Shown: positions 25,266 through 33,772 of the stretch, in pieces | How positions within the stretch are numbered: position 1 is the stretch's first letter | How the letters are laid out: each line of letters starts with the position of its first letter | Origin: Streptomyces sp. SS1-1 | GTDB taxonomy: Bacteria; Actinomycetota; Actinomycetes; Streptomycetales; Streptomycetaceae | Length of the DNA: 64,000 bases | NCBI RefSeq assembly: GCF_008973465.1 | Contig: NZ_WBXN01000004.1 | Coordinates: forward strand, 7,046,501-7,110,500 | Direction: 5' to 3' | Program-made: the position numbers and the translations under genes | The notes under the pieces: model-generated | What the model was told of the DNA's origin: nothing | The model's database searches: none | What the model saw: the letters and a program-made list of their open reading frames with translations, nothing else

Positions 25266-26318
25266 ATGGCACGGGCGATCTGGACAGGCGTGATCACGTT
25301 CGGACTGGTCAGCGTGCCGGTCGGTCTGTACACCGCCACCCAGGACCACACGATCCACTTCCACCAGCTCCAGCGCGGCACCTCCGACCGCATCCGCAAC
25401 CGCCGGGTGAACGAACGCACCGGCGAGGAGGTGTCCCCCGACGACATCGTCAAGGGCTTCGAGGTCGCCGACGGCGAGTACGTCGTCGTCGAACCGGAGG
25501 AACTGGACGCCATCGCGCCGGGCCGCAGCCGCGCCATCGAGATCTCCGACTTCGTCGACCTGGACGAGATCGAGCCGGTGTACTTCGCCCGCCCCTACTA
25601 CCTCGCCCCGCGCGGCGAGGAGAACCTCAAGGTGTACGAACTCCTGCGCGCCGCCCTGGAGAAGGCCAACCGGGTCGGGGTCGCCACCTTCGTGATGCGG
25701 GGCAAGCAGTACCTCACCGCGCTGCGCGCCGAGGAGAAGGTGCTGATGCTCCAGACCCTGCACTGGGCGGACGAGGTCCGCGACCCCACCCGCGAGCTGC
25801 CGCGGCTGCCGGAGCGGCGGGCCGGCAGCGGCAAGGAACTCGACATGGCGCTCCAGCTCGTCGACGCCCTGAGCGGCCCGTGGGAGCCGTCCCGCTACCA
25901 CGACACGTACGAGGAGAAGGTGCGCGAACTCGTCCGGGCCAAGGCGGAGGGACAGGAGATCACCCCGGCCGAGGAACCGCCGGCCGCCACCAACGTCGTC
26001 GACCTCATGGAGGTCCTCCAGGGCAGCATCGACCGCGCCCGCTCCGGCCGCGAGAAGAAGGGCGGGGAGCGGGACGGCGCGCGCGGCGGCGCCCGGCGCG
26101 CCAGGAAGTCCCCGCCCAAGTCCGCGGCCAAGCCGAAGGGTTCGGCGCGCAGGACCTCCGACGCCCCGAAGAAGAGCGAACTGCGCGACCTCAGCAAGGC
26201 CGAGCTGTACGAACGGGCCACCGAGCGGGAGATCCCCGGCCGGTCCCGGATGAGCCGGCAGGAACTGATCGACGCCCTCGCCGGAGGCGGCCGCCGGCGC
26301 AAGAAGGCCGCGGCCTGA
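25266..26318 (+). CDS. ku: Ku DNA end-binding protein with C-terminal SAP-like extension
   Basis: A 350-residue bacterial Ku, beginning MARAIWTGVITFGLVSVPVG, the classic Ku opening. The beta-barrel core runs to about residue 255. It binds DNA double-strand ends for non-homologous end joining together with LigD. The C-terminus is a lysine/arginine-rich linker (about 260-310), then LRDLSKAELYERATEREIPG and RSRMSRQELIDAL, a SAP/Rho-N-like DNA-binding helix pair found in extended actinobacterial Ku. No ligase gene is adjacent. Streptomyces often have more than one Ku. It diverges from the DUF6098 gene. Confidence 0.95.
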   Translation: MARAIWTGVITFGLVSVPVGLYTATQDHTIHFHQLQRGTSDRIRNRRVNERTGEEVSPDDIVKGFEVADGEYVVVEPEELDAIAPGRSRAIEISDFVDLDEIEPVYFARPYYLAPRGEENLKVYELLRAALEKANRVGVATFVMRGKQYLTALRAEEKVLMLQTLHWADEVRDPTRELPRLPERRAGSGKELDMALQLVDALSGPWEPSRYHDTYEEKVRELVRAKAEGQEITPAEEPPAATNVVDLMEVLQGSIDRARSGREKKGGERDGARGGARRARKSPPKSAAKPKGSARRTSDAPKKSELRDLSKAELYERATEREIPGRSRMSRQELIDALAGGGRRRKKAAA

Positions 26319-26464
26319 CCCCGGCCCCCGCACCGGCTGGGCCGCCCGGATGAAAAGCGCCTGCTCCATCGGAGGTGCCGTGGGCGGCCCCGGCGCCCGG
26401 CGCCCCGACGGTCCCCGATGATCTTCGCGTCGGCGCTGGGCCGGCCCGGAGACGAGGAGTGACG

Positions 26465-27460
26465 ATGGCCGACCGGACGCCTTACCGGATCCGTGCGAAC
26501 CGGCCGAAGGGCCGCTGGGCCGCGCTCTGCGCGTCGGCCGCCCTGCCCCTGGCGCTGGCGCCGGCGGGCACGGCCACCGCGTCCACCGAGCCCGCGCCCC
26601 CGCCTCCCGCGCTCGACGTCGCCACGGCGGTGGCGTACGGGCTCGTCCACCCGGAGGCGGCTCCCGCCGACGCCGACGACTGGTCGTGCCGCCCCTCGCG
26701 GACGCATCCCCGCCCGGTCGTCCTGCTGCACGGCTCGGCGGCGAACGCCTACAACAACTGGAGCATGCTCGCGCCGTATCTCAAGAGCCTCGGGTACTGC
26801 GTCTTCGCCCCCAACTACGGCGGCACGCCCGGCAATCCGTTCAAGGCGACCGGCCCCGTGCCGACGTCGGCCCGGCAGATCGCCCGGTACGTCGACCGCG
26901 TCCTGAAGGCCACCGGCGCCCGCAAGGTGGACCTCGTCGGGCACTCGCAGGGCGGCGGCCCCACTCCGCGCTGGTACCTGAGGTTCGAGGGCGGCACCGA
27001 CCCCGCCCACCCCGAGCGCAACAAGGTGCGCCGGCTGATCGCCCTCGCCCCGTCCAACCACGGCGGGAACCTCTCCGGCGTCGGCACGGTCACCGGCCGG
27101 CTGGGCCTCCACCCGGCGATGTCCGCGGTGGTCGGGCAGGCGTGGTCGGACCAGATGGTGGGCTCCGAGGTGAACCGCACACTCGACCGCGACGGCGACA
27201 CCCAACCCGGTGTCTCGTACACGGTCGTCTCCACCCGGTACGACCTCTTCGCCACGCCCTACCGCAACAACTTCCTGACGGCCGGTCCGGACGCCACCGT
27301 GCGCAACATCCTCATCCAGGACGTCTGCCCGCAGGACGTCTCGGACCATCTGTCGCTCGCCTACGACACCAACGCCGCCCAGCTCGTACGGAACGCCCTC
27401 GACCCGGCGCACGCCCGCCCCGTCCGATGCGGCCTCACCCTGCCCCTGCTGGGCGGCTGA
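26465..27460 (+). CDS. Secreted lipase/esterase (alpha/beta hydrolase)
   Basis: A 331-residue exported hydrolase. A Sec-type signal peptide is visible: basic YRIRANRPKGR, hydrophobic AALCASAALPLALAPAG, and an Ala-x-Ala-like cleavage near TATAS (about residue 41). The mature part has RPVVLLHGSAANAYNNWSML (oxyanion region) and the nucleophile elbow LVGHSQGGG with Ser161, followed by a late SDHLSLAYD histidine. It fits class 2 / family I triacylglycerol lipases of Streptomyces. Start at the ATG 5 bases after AGGAG; a GTG two codons upstream also exists. Cys pairs (CRPS...YC, VCPQ...RCGL) may form disulfides. Confidence 0.88.
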   Translation: MADRTPYRIRANRPKGRWAALCASAALPLALAPAGTATASTEPAPPPPALDVATAVAYGLVHPEAAPADADDWSCRPSRTHPRPVVLLHGSAANAYNNWSMLAPYLKSLGYCVFAPNYGGTPGNPFKATGPVPTSARQIARYVDRVLKATGARKVDLVGHSQGGGPTPRWYLRFEGGTDPAHPERNKVRRLIALAPSNHGGNLSGVGTVTGRLGLHPAMSAVVGQAWSDQMVGSEVNRTLDRDGDTQPGVSYTVVSTRYDLFATPYRNNFLTAGPDATVRNILIQDVCPQDVSDHLSLAYDTNAAQLVRNALDPAHARPVRCGLTLPLLGG

Positions 27461-27504
27461 ACCACGGGCCGTGTCACGGGCACTCACCCGGATGTACTAA
27501 GCTG

Positions 27505-27659
27505 CTCCCAGAGCCGGTCACCGCAACTCGCGGTCTCCGACCCTGCGTTGGTGGTCCAAGGAAAGACGCCCCGCTTCCTGCGGGGAGATGCAGGTGCAAG
27601 GCCTGCCCGGCGCTCCGACACGAGGCCCGTCCGCATCACGCGGACGGGCCTCGGCGTTT
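27505..27659 (+). ncRNA. Candidate structured RNA or leader ahead of the APC permease
   Basis: The gap between lipase and permease holds a compact series of hairpins: ACCGC-GCGGT (27520-27534), TTGG-CCAA (27548-27559), CCCCGC-GCGGGG (27569-27585) and GCAGG-CCTGC (27590-27606). They are followed by a perfect 14-base-pair terminator stem. A weak -10-like TACTAA at 27495-27500 could start it. The order of elements with a terminal hairpin is like an attenuator or riboswitch leader, or a small RNA. I could not match it to cobalamin, T-box, ydaO, SAM-IV or other classes I know. The exact 5' end is a guess. Confidence 0.4.
27621..27659 (+). terminator. Strong intrinsic-type terminator
   Basis: A perfect 14-base-pair stem, CGAGGCCCGTCCGC / GCGGACGGGCCTCG, with loop ATCAC, followed by GCGTTTC. 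It is the best hairpin in the region and ends 86 bases before the permease start, so it either ends the small RNA or conditionally blocks the permease gene. Confidence 0.75.
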
Positions 27660-27745
27660 CCCGTGCCGCACATGCCGCGCAGGGATCAGGGCAGTAGTCG
27701 TCATCAGTGAGGAGTCCCCGCCGCCACCCCGACGAGGAGTACGCC

Positions 27746-29191
27746 ATGACATCCACGGGACAGAAGGACTCACCCGCCATGGACGCGGACGGCGAGCCCG
27801 CGCTCAAACGGGTCATGGGTCCCGGTCTGCTCCTGCTGTTCATCGTCGGGGACATCCTCGGCACCGGCATCTACGCCCTGACCGGACAGGTCGCCGGCGA
27901 GGTCGGGGGAGCGGCCTGGCTGCCGTTCGTCATCGCCTTCACCGTCGCCCTGATCACCGCCTGCTCCTACCTGGAACTGGTCACCAAGTACCCCGAGGCC
28001 GCGGGTGCCGCGCTGTACGTGCACAAGGCGTTCCGCAAGCACTTCCTGACGTTCCTGGTGTGCTTCGCCGTGATGTGCTCCGGCATCACCTCGGCGTCGG
28101 CGGCCTCCAGAGCCTTCGCGGCCAACCTGGTCACCGGGTTCGGGCTGGACGGCGGCGACGGGCTCATCCTCGCGATCGCCCTCGGCTTCATGGGGCTGGT
28201 GCTCCTCGTCAACCTGCGGGGCGTCAGCGAGAGCCTCAAGGTCAACGTGTTCCTGACGGCCGTCGAGCTGTCGGGTCTGCTGCTCGTCGTCCTGATCAGC
28301 GGCTGGTTCATCGCCGGGGGGAACGCCGACTTCTCCCGCGTCGTCGCCTTCGAGACCGCCTCCGACAAGAACGTCTTCCTCGCCGTCAGCACCGCCACCT
28401 CGCTGGCGTTCTTCGCCATGGTCGGCTTCGAGGACTCCGTCAACATGGCGGAGGAGACCAGGGAACCGTCGCGGATCTTCCCCCGCATGATGTTCACCGG
28501 GCTCGGCATCACCGGCCTCATCTACGTCCTGGTGTCCGTGTGCGCGGTCGCGGTCGTGCCCGTCGGCCGGCTCGCCGCCAGCGAGACGCCGCTCGCGACC
28601 GTCGTCCAGACCGCCGCTCCCGACTTCCCCATCTCCGACCTGCTGCCGTTCATCTCCATGTTCGCCGTGGCCAACTCGGCGCTGATCAACATGATGATGG
28701 CCAGCCGGCTGCTGTACGGGATGAGCCGCAAGGGCGTCCTGCCGCCGTTCCTGGCCAAGGTGCACGCGGTGCGCCGCACCCCGCAGGCCGCGATCCTGTT
28801 CACCACGGTCATCGCCTTCGGCCTCATCACGTTCGTCTCGCTGAACCCGGACAGCCCGGTCGTCGCCCTGCTCGGCGGCACGACGTCGCTGCTGCTGCTC
28901 ACCGTCTTCGCCGGGGTGCACGTGGCGGTCCTGGTGCTCCGCAAGGACACGGTGGACACCCCGCACTTCCGGGCCGGCCGCGTGCTGCCCGTCGTGGGGG
29001 CGGTCGCCTGCGTCTACCTGGTGCTGCCGTGGTCGTCCGGCCGCCCCGGCGACGAGTACCGCATCGCGGGCGTGCTGCTGCTGATCGGCGTCGCCCTGTG
29101 GGCCGTCGCCTGGTTCACCCGCGACCGCACCTCCGCCCCCGTCGCCGCCACCGAGGCCACCGACGCCACGGAACACGAGACGCGGCCCTGA
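27746..29191 (+). CDS. APC-superfamily amino-acid permease
   Basis: A 481-residue integral membrane protein with about twelve helices. GPGLLLLFIVGDILGTGIYA (about 26-45) is the broken first helix, whose GTGIY (G-x-G-I-Y/F) binds the substrate backbone in APC transporters. TACSYLELVTKYPEAAGAAL follows, and MVGFEDSVNMAEETREPSRI (helix 6 and following loop) is the family signature. Likely a proton-coupled amino-acid importer of the AAT/YhdG type; substrate not defined. GAGGAG lies 8 bases before ATG. The upstream structured RNA may control it. Confidence 0.9.
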   Translation: MTSTGQKDSPAMDADGEPALKRVMGPGLLLLFIVGDILGTGIYALTGQVAGEVGGAAWLPFVIAFTVALITACSYLELVTKYPEAAGAALYVHKAFRKHFLTFLVCFAVMCSGITSASAASRAFAANLVTGFGLDGGDGLILAIALGFMGLVLLVNLRGVSESLKVNVFLTAVELSGLLLVVLISGWFIAGGNADFSRVVAFETASDKNVFLAVSTATSLAFFAMVGFEDSVNMAEETREPSRIFPRMMFTGLGITGLIYVLVSVCAVAVVPVGRLAASETPLATVVQTAAPDFPISDLLPFISMFAVANSALINMMMASRLLYGMSRKGVLPPFLAKVHAVRRTPQAAILFTTVIAFGLITFVSLNPDSPVVALLGGTTSLLLLTVFAGVHVAVLVLRKDTVDTPHFRAGRVLPVVGAVACVYLVLPWSSGRPGDEYRIAGVLLLIGVALWAVAWFTRDRTSAPVAATEATDATEHETRP

Positions 29192-29202
29192 CCACCGGCG
29201 CG

Positions 29203-29227
29203 CCGGGCGGGCACGCGGCCCGCCCGG
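29203..29227. terminator. Bidirectional terminator between convergent genes
   Basis: A perfect 10-base-pair stem, CCGGGCGGGC / GCCCGCCCGG, with loop ACGCG, between the permease stop and the DUF4328 stop. Confidence 0.55.
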
Positions 29228-29228
29228 C

Positions 29229-29903
29229 TCAGCCCGCGAACGGTCCGCGGGCCGCCTTGAACCGCTGCATCGCCGTCAGCCGGACCGCGACATACCCGGC
29301 GGCCACCGCGGCACCGGCGTTCAGCAGATCGGCCGCCACGTACTGCGCCACGGCCTCCCGCACCTCGGTGAGGCCGTCGCTGTCGGCGTACCCCGACGAG
29401 GCGTACCGGCCGAGCAGCGTCCCGCCGACGAACAGCCCCCACCACAGGTTCACCGGCCAGAGAGACGCCCGCCGCGGCAGCGGCGCCGCCGCGCCCCACA
29501 TGTCGACGGCGACGCGGTACGGCATCCAGAGGTTGACGAACGGGATCAGCCAGCCCCCGACGGCCCATCCCCGGCCGTTGCGGAAGGCGTCGGGCGCCAG
29601 CACGCCCAGGTCCCGCCGCATCAGGTAGAACCAGACGACGAACACGACCATGCCGGGCAGGGTCACCATCCCCTGGAGGTCACCGGCCCGCTCGTACAGC
29701 GTGTACGCGCCGTCGAGCGCCCGCGCCGGGTCCGCCCCGGTCAGCGTACGGATCCGGAGACCGGCGAACACCGCGAACAGATCGGTCAGCGCCATGCCCG
29801 CCAGCAGCACACAGACGACCACCAGGAGCACCTGCGACGCGGGCCGCACGCCGCCGGGCAGACGGGTGTGCGGCGGCGGAAGCGGATCAGAGGAAACGGA
29901 CAT
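29229..29903 (-). CDS. DUF4328 membrane protein
   Basis: A 224-residue protein with a short Pro-rich N-terminus and four or five hydrophobic helices. GWAVGGWLIPFVNLWMPYRV (about 115-134), with its WxIPFxNLxxPY core, is the DUF4328 signature. Function unknown; the family is an actinobacterial membrane protein group often near signalling genes. Start at MSVSSD, preceded by a G-rich ribosome-binding site. No partner is evident from context. Confidence 0.85.
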   Translation of the reverse strand: MSVSSDPLPPPHTRLPGGVRPASQVLLVVVCVLLAGMALTDLFAVFAGLRIRTLTGADPARALDGAYTLYERAGDLQGMVTLPGMVVFVVWFYLMRRDLGVLAPDAFRNGRGWAVGGWLIPFVNLWMPYRVAVDMWGAAAPLPRRASLWPVNLWWGLFVGGTLLGRYASSGYADSDGLTEVREAVAQYVAADLLNAGAAVAAGYVAVRLTAMQRFKAARGPFAG

Positions 29904-30039
29904 GACGACGACCCCCCACGGGCGACGAGTGGAAACGGCCCGCGGAAGATCGCGTGCGGAGGAACGATAGGCGAGGACGACCGCCCCGTCCACGCGGGCG
30001 GCGACGGCTCCGCACGGGTCCCCCGGCGCCCCGCGCGCG

Positions 30040-30954
30040 TCACTCCGGCGCGGACGTGTCGGGGGCCGCCGGGAACGGCCCCAACCGGCCGCGCAGGAAC
30101 GGCTCCTGGGACAGGACGGCCCCGACGCTGAGGGCGATCGCCACGGCGACGCACACCACGATCAGCCAGGACAGCATCACGAAGACCGAGCCGACCGAAC
30201 CGTAGTCGGCCAGCGCCCGGTTGAGCGCCCGCGGCATGTAGAAGTGCGCGGTCACCGACAGACCGCTCACCGCGACCGCCGTGATGACGGCACCCGGCAG
30301 CAGCGGTTTCCACGGCACGGCCCCGCCCAGCAGCAGATGCTGCGTCCACCACCACATCAGGGCCTGCATCAGCAGCACGATCGGGAACCCCAGCGTCGCG
30401 CCCAGCCCGAACCCGTTGTGCAGCAGCCCCTGCACGACCAGCGCGGCCAGCCACAGCGCGATCCACGCCAGCCACCGCCACGGCGCCACCTTCGCCCGCG
30501 CACGGGGCATGACCCAGGCCCTGCGGCACAGCCGCTGCACCGCCCGGCTCACCGCGGTGGCCGACAGCAGCACCATCAGACCGCCCACCACGCCCGTCGC
30601 CTGCCGCAGATCCTCCGACGGCGGGTGGAACGTCTGCTCCACGTCCGTCTTGGCCTGCCCGGTCAGCCCGAACACCGTGGTGATGGACGTCGTCACCTGG
30701 TCCTGCACCGACTCCGGCGCGTACGCGCTCAGCACGAACAGCAGCGGCACGGCCGTCAGGAAGCACTGCGCCGCGATCCGGGTGGCGGAGTCGAAGATGT
30801 TCACCGACACCAGCCGGTCCACGATCCCGGTGATCACCGGGAACCGGCGCTCCCACCGCGCGTGGACGGCCGTCCCCCACGCCGCCACCGCCCGGGCACG
30901 CTCGCGCCACCAGGCGGCGCGCAGCGGTGACGCCCGGCGCCGGCGAGTCTCCAT
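30040..30954 (-). CDS. YihY/virulence factor BrkB family membrane protein
   Basis: A 304-residue membrane protein with six or so helices. Opening residues are basic; the family's FDSATRIAAQCFLTAVPLLF (about 54-73) and VGSVFVMLSWLIVVCVAVAI (near the C-terminus) are the conserved helices of the former RNase BN (YihY) group, which are membrane proteins of unknown transport role rather than nucleases. AAGGAG stands 8 bases before the ATG. It is divergent from the GAP-family gene; no operon partner. Confidence 0.88.
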   Translation of the reverse strand: METRRRRASPLRAAWWRERARAVAAWGTAVHARWERRFPVITGIVDRLVSVNIFDSATRIAAQCFLTAVPLLFVLSAYAPESVQDQVTTSITTVFGLTGQAKTDVEQTFHPPSEDLRQATGVVGGLMVLLSATAVSRAVQRLCRRAWVMPRARAKVAPWRWLAWIALWLAALVVQGLLHNGFGLGATLGFPIVLLMQALMWWWTQHLLLGGAVPWKPLLPGAVITAVAVSGLSVTAHFYMPRALNRALADYGSVGSVFVMLSWLIVVCVAVAIALSVGAVLSQEPFLRGRLGPFPAAPDTSAPE

Positions 30955-31100
30955 CGAGCCGCTCCTTCCCACGTCCAGAGTGCGCGAGGACGCGGTACCC
31001 GGCACCCCGTCGGCCGCCCCGCGAGAGCGGCCGCGCGAAGATGCGGGCGGCCGGCACGCGTGCGTACGCTCGACCCGTACCGTGCCCGATGGGATCGCCC

Positions 31101-31820
31101 ATGGTCCTCGACCTGATGCTCGTCGCCCTCGCCATCACGCTCGATCCCCTCCCGCTGATGGCGTTCGTCCTCGTGGTGGCGTCGGCCCGAGGCGTACGCA
31201 CCGGGCTCGCCTTCATCGCCGGATGGACGGCCTGCTTCGTCGCCGTCCTCGTCCTCGTCCTCACCCTGACCGGCGGCCGGCCGCCGGAACCGCGCTCCCC
31301 GCCGTCCACGGCCGGCCTCGCCCTCCGACTCGCCATCGGGGCCGGACTGGTCGCCTACGGCGTGCGCCGGCACCTGCTGCGCCGCCGCGGCCGCGACGCG
31401 GGCGGACGACGCGACCGCACGGCCCGCGCACCGTCCGGCGACGACGCGTCCCCGGGCCCCAGCGGTGGCTCGTCCTCGTTCCTGTCCTCCCGGCTGGAAC
31501 GGGGAGCCGTCTGGCCCGCCGCCGTCCTCGCCGTGCTGCTCCAGCCGTGGGGCCTGGTCGCCGCGGGCGGCCTCACCGTCGTGGACGCCGACGGCGACCA
31601 CACGTCGACGTGGTTCGTCCTCGTCGGGTTCTGCCTCCTCGCCACCGCCAGCCTGCTCGTCGTCGAGACGTACATCGCGGTCCGCCCGGAACGGGCCCGG
31701 CGGCGGCTGCTGGCGATGCGCGCCTGGATGGCGGACCACGCCCATCAGGCGATCGTCGCCGGCAGCGTCCTCATCGGCCTGTACCTGGTGGGGAAGAGCG
31801 CCTACGGCCTGGCCGGCTGA
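31101..31820 (+). CDS. GAP/Sap-family small membrane protein
   Basis: A 239-residue membrane protein starting MVLDLMLVALAITLDPLPLM, which matches the GAP (Sap, sulfolipid-addressing-like) family of actinobacteria. The first helix carries the TLDPLPL segment. The middle (about 95-125) is a charged, Ser/Gly-rich cytoplasmic loop, and helices follow to the C-terminus. Members are implicated in moving glycolipids in mycobacteria; the role here is unknown. An ATG four codons upstream (31089) is also possible; neither has a strong ribosome-binding site. 97 bases precede the GH15 gene. Confidence 0.75.
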   Translation: MVLDLMLVALAITLDPLPLMAFVLVVASARGVRTGLAFIAGWTACFVAVLVLVLTLTGGRPPEPRSPPSTAGLALRLAIGAGLVAYGVRRHLLRRRGRDAGGRRDRTARAPSGDDASPGPSGGSSSFLSSRLERGAVWPAAVLAVLLQPWGLVAAGGLTVVDADGDHTSTWFVLVGFCLLATASLLVVETYIAVRPERARRRLLAMRAWMADHAHQAIVAGSVLIGLYLVGKSAYGLAG

Positions 31821-31917
31821 CCGGGACGCCCGGAGCCCCGCGCGCCGATCCGGGGCCGCCGTCCTACCCTGAGGCGGAGGGGGAGACCGGGACCGGCACA
31901 CCGGGAGGTCCGCCCCG

Positions 31918-33756
31918 ATGCACGACTACCCCCTCATCGAGGACCACGGCCTGGTCGGGGACCTGCAGACCGCGGCCCTGGTGAGCACCGACGGCAGCGT
32001 CGACTGGTTCTGCGCCCCGCGCTTCGACTCGCCGAGCGTGTTCGGCGCCCTGCTGGACAAGGACAACGGCGGGCACTGCACGGTCCGGCCCCGGCACGGC
32101 GCGTACGCGACCAAGCAGTTGTACCTCCCGGACACCGCGATCCTGGTGACCCGCTACATGACCGAGGCCGGCGCCGGCGAGATACACGACTTCATGCCCG
32201 TCACCGGCACCACCGTCACCGAACGGCACCAGCTGGTGCGGATGGTCCGCTGTGTGCGGGGCCGGATGACGTTCGAGGTGGAGATCGCCCCCCGGTTCGA
32301 CTACGGACGCCGCCCGCACCGGCTCCACATCACCACGCACGGGGCCACGTTCACCGATGACGACGGCGCGCACCTCACCGTGCACCCGATCCGCGAACCG
32401 CACGACGAGCGGCTGATGGAGGTCCTCGCCGACCGGCGCGACGCCCTGCACTTCACGATGACGCTGGAGGCCGGCCAGGAGCGGGGACTGATCCTCGAAT
32501 GGGGCGGTGACGGGACCCCGCGGACGGTACGGCTCGCCGAGTACGGGGAGACGTTCCAGGAGACCGTGCGGTACTGGCGGTCGTGGCTGCGCCAGTCCCG
32601 CTACACCGGCCGCTGGCGGGAGACGGTCGAACGGTCCGCGATCACCCTGAAACTGATGACGTTCGCGCCGACCGGAGCCGTCGTCGCCGCCCCCACCGCC
32701 GCCCTGCCCGAGCAACTCGGCGGCGAACGCAACTGGGACTACCGGTTCACCTGGATCAGGGACGCGTCCTTCTCCGTGTACGCCCTGCTCGGCCTGGGCT
32801 TCACCGAGGAGGCGCAGGCGTTCATCCAGTGGCTGACCGACCGGGTCAGGGAACGCGCCGGAGGCCATGGCGCCACCGGCCCGCTGAACATCATGTACCG
32901 GGTCGACGGCTCCTCCGACCTCGACGAGCAGACCCTCGACCACTGGGCGGGCTACGCCGGTTCGGCGCCCGTGCGCATCGGCAACGGCGCCGCCGGGCAA
33001 CTCCAGCTCGACATCTACGGCGAGGCCCTCGACAGCATCTACTTCGCGCACCGGCACGGACACCCCATGAGCCACCAGGGCTGGACCGCGCTGCTGACCG
33101 ACCTGGACTGGCTGGTGGACCACTGGGACCAGCCGGAGGAGGGCCTGTGGGAGACGCGCGGCGGCCGCCAGGACTTCACCTACGGCCGGGTCATGTCCTG
33201 GGTGGCCTTCGACCGCGCGCTGCGGCTCGCCGAGGCCAACGGCCGCCCGGCCGACCCCGACCGCTGGCGCAGGGCGCGCGACGCCTGCTACGAGCAGGTG
33301 ATGAGCAAGGGCTGGAGCCGGTCCCGGCGGGCGTTCGTGCAGCACTACGGGAGTGACGTCCTCGACTCCTCGCTGCTGCGCATGGCGACGGTCGGCTTCA
33401 TCACGCCCCAGGACCCGCTGTGGACGTCCACCCTCACCGCGATGGAGGACGAACTCGTCAGCGACAGCCTGGTCTACCGCTACAACCCCGAGGCGTCACC
33501 GGACGGCCTGGCCGGCTCGGAGGGCACCTTCTCGCTGTGCACCTTCATGTACGTCGACGCCCTGGCCCGCGCGGGACGGACCGACCGGGCCCGGTTGGTG
33601 TTCGAGAAGATGATGGGGTACGCCAACCACCTGGGCCTGTACTCGGAGGAGATCGCGCCCACCGGACGGCAACTGGGGAACTTCCCGCAGGCGTTCACCC
33701 ATCTGGCCCTCGTCGACGCGGCCCTCACCCTGGACGCGGCGCTCGACCGGAGATGA
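31918..33756 (+). CDS. Glycoside hydrolase family 15 (trehalase/glucoamylase-like)
   Basis: A 612-residue cytoplasmic enzyme with the bacterial GH15 layout: beta-rich N-terminal domain (MHDYPLIEDHGLVGDLQTAA, VSTDGSVDWFCAPRFDSPS) and an (alpha/alpha)6 barrel. GERNWDYRFTWIRDASF (about 269-285), QPEEGLWETRG and the C-terminal GLYSEEIAPTGRQLGNFPQA carry the catalytic-acid and catalytic-base glutamates. In mycobacteria a member of this type hydrolyses trehalose; in others it is glucoamylase. Which substrate it cleaves cannot be decided here. GGGAGG precedes the ATG by 9 bases. Confidence 0.9.
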   Translation: MHDYPLIEDHGLVGDLQTAALVSTDGSVDWFCAPRFDSPSVFGALLDKDNGGHCTVRPRHGAYATKQLYLPDTAILVTRYMTEAGAGEIHDFMPVTGTTVTERHQLVRMVRCVRGRMTFEVEIAPRFDYGRRPHRLHITTHGATFTDDDGAHLTVHPIREPHDERLMEVLADRRDALHFTMTLEAGQERGLILEWGGDGTPRTVRLAEYGETFQETVRYWRSWLRQSRYTGRWRETVERSAITLKLMTFAPTGAVVAAPTAALPEQLGGERNWDYRFTWIRDASFSVYALLGLGFTEEAQAFIQWLTDRVRERAGGHGATGPLNIMYRVDGSSDLDEQTLDHWAGYAGSAPVRIGNGAAGQLQLDIYGEALDSIYFAHRHGHPMSHQGWTALLTDLDWLVDHWDQPEEGLWETRGGRQDFTYGRVMSWVAFDRALRLAEANGRPADPDRWRRARDACYEQVMSKGWSRSRRAFVQHYGSDVLDSSLLRMATVGFITPQDPLWTSTLTAMEDELVSDSLVYRYNPEASPDGLAGSEGTFSLCTFMYVDALARAGRTDRARLVFEKMMGYANHLGLYSEEIAPTGRQLGNFPQAFTHLALVDAALTLDAALDRR

Positions 33757-33772
33757 CGCGCGTCCCGGCCCG

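Noticed and set aside
27505..27659. Cobalamin riboswitch or T-box
   Set aside because: GGTGCAAG and TGGTGG fragments recall these classes, but the B12 box and the ACCGCG antiterminator motif are missing.
33757..33772. Shared operon between the GH15 and SDR genes
   Set aside because: The genes converge; only proximity of the ends suggests a link.
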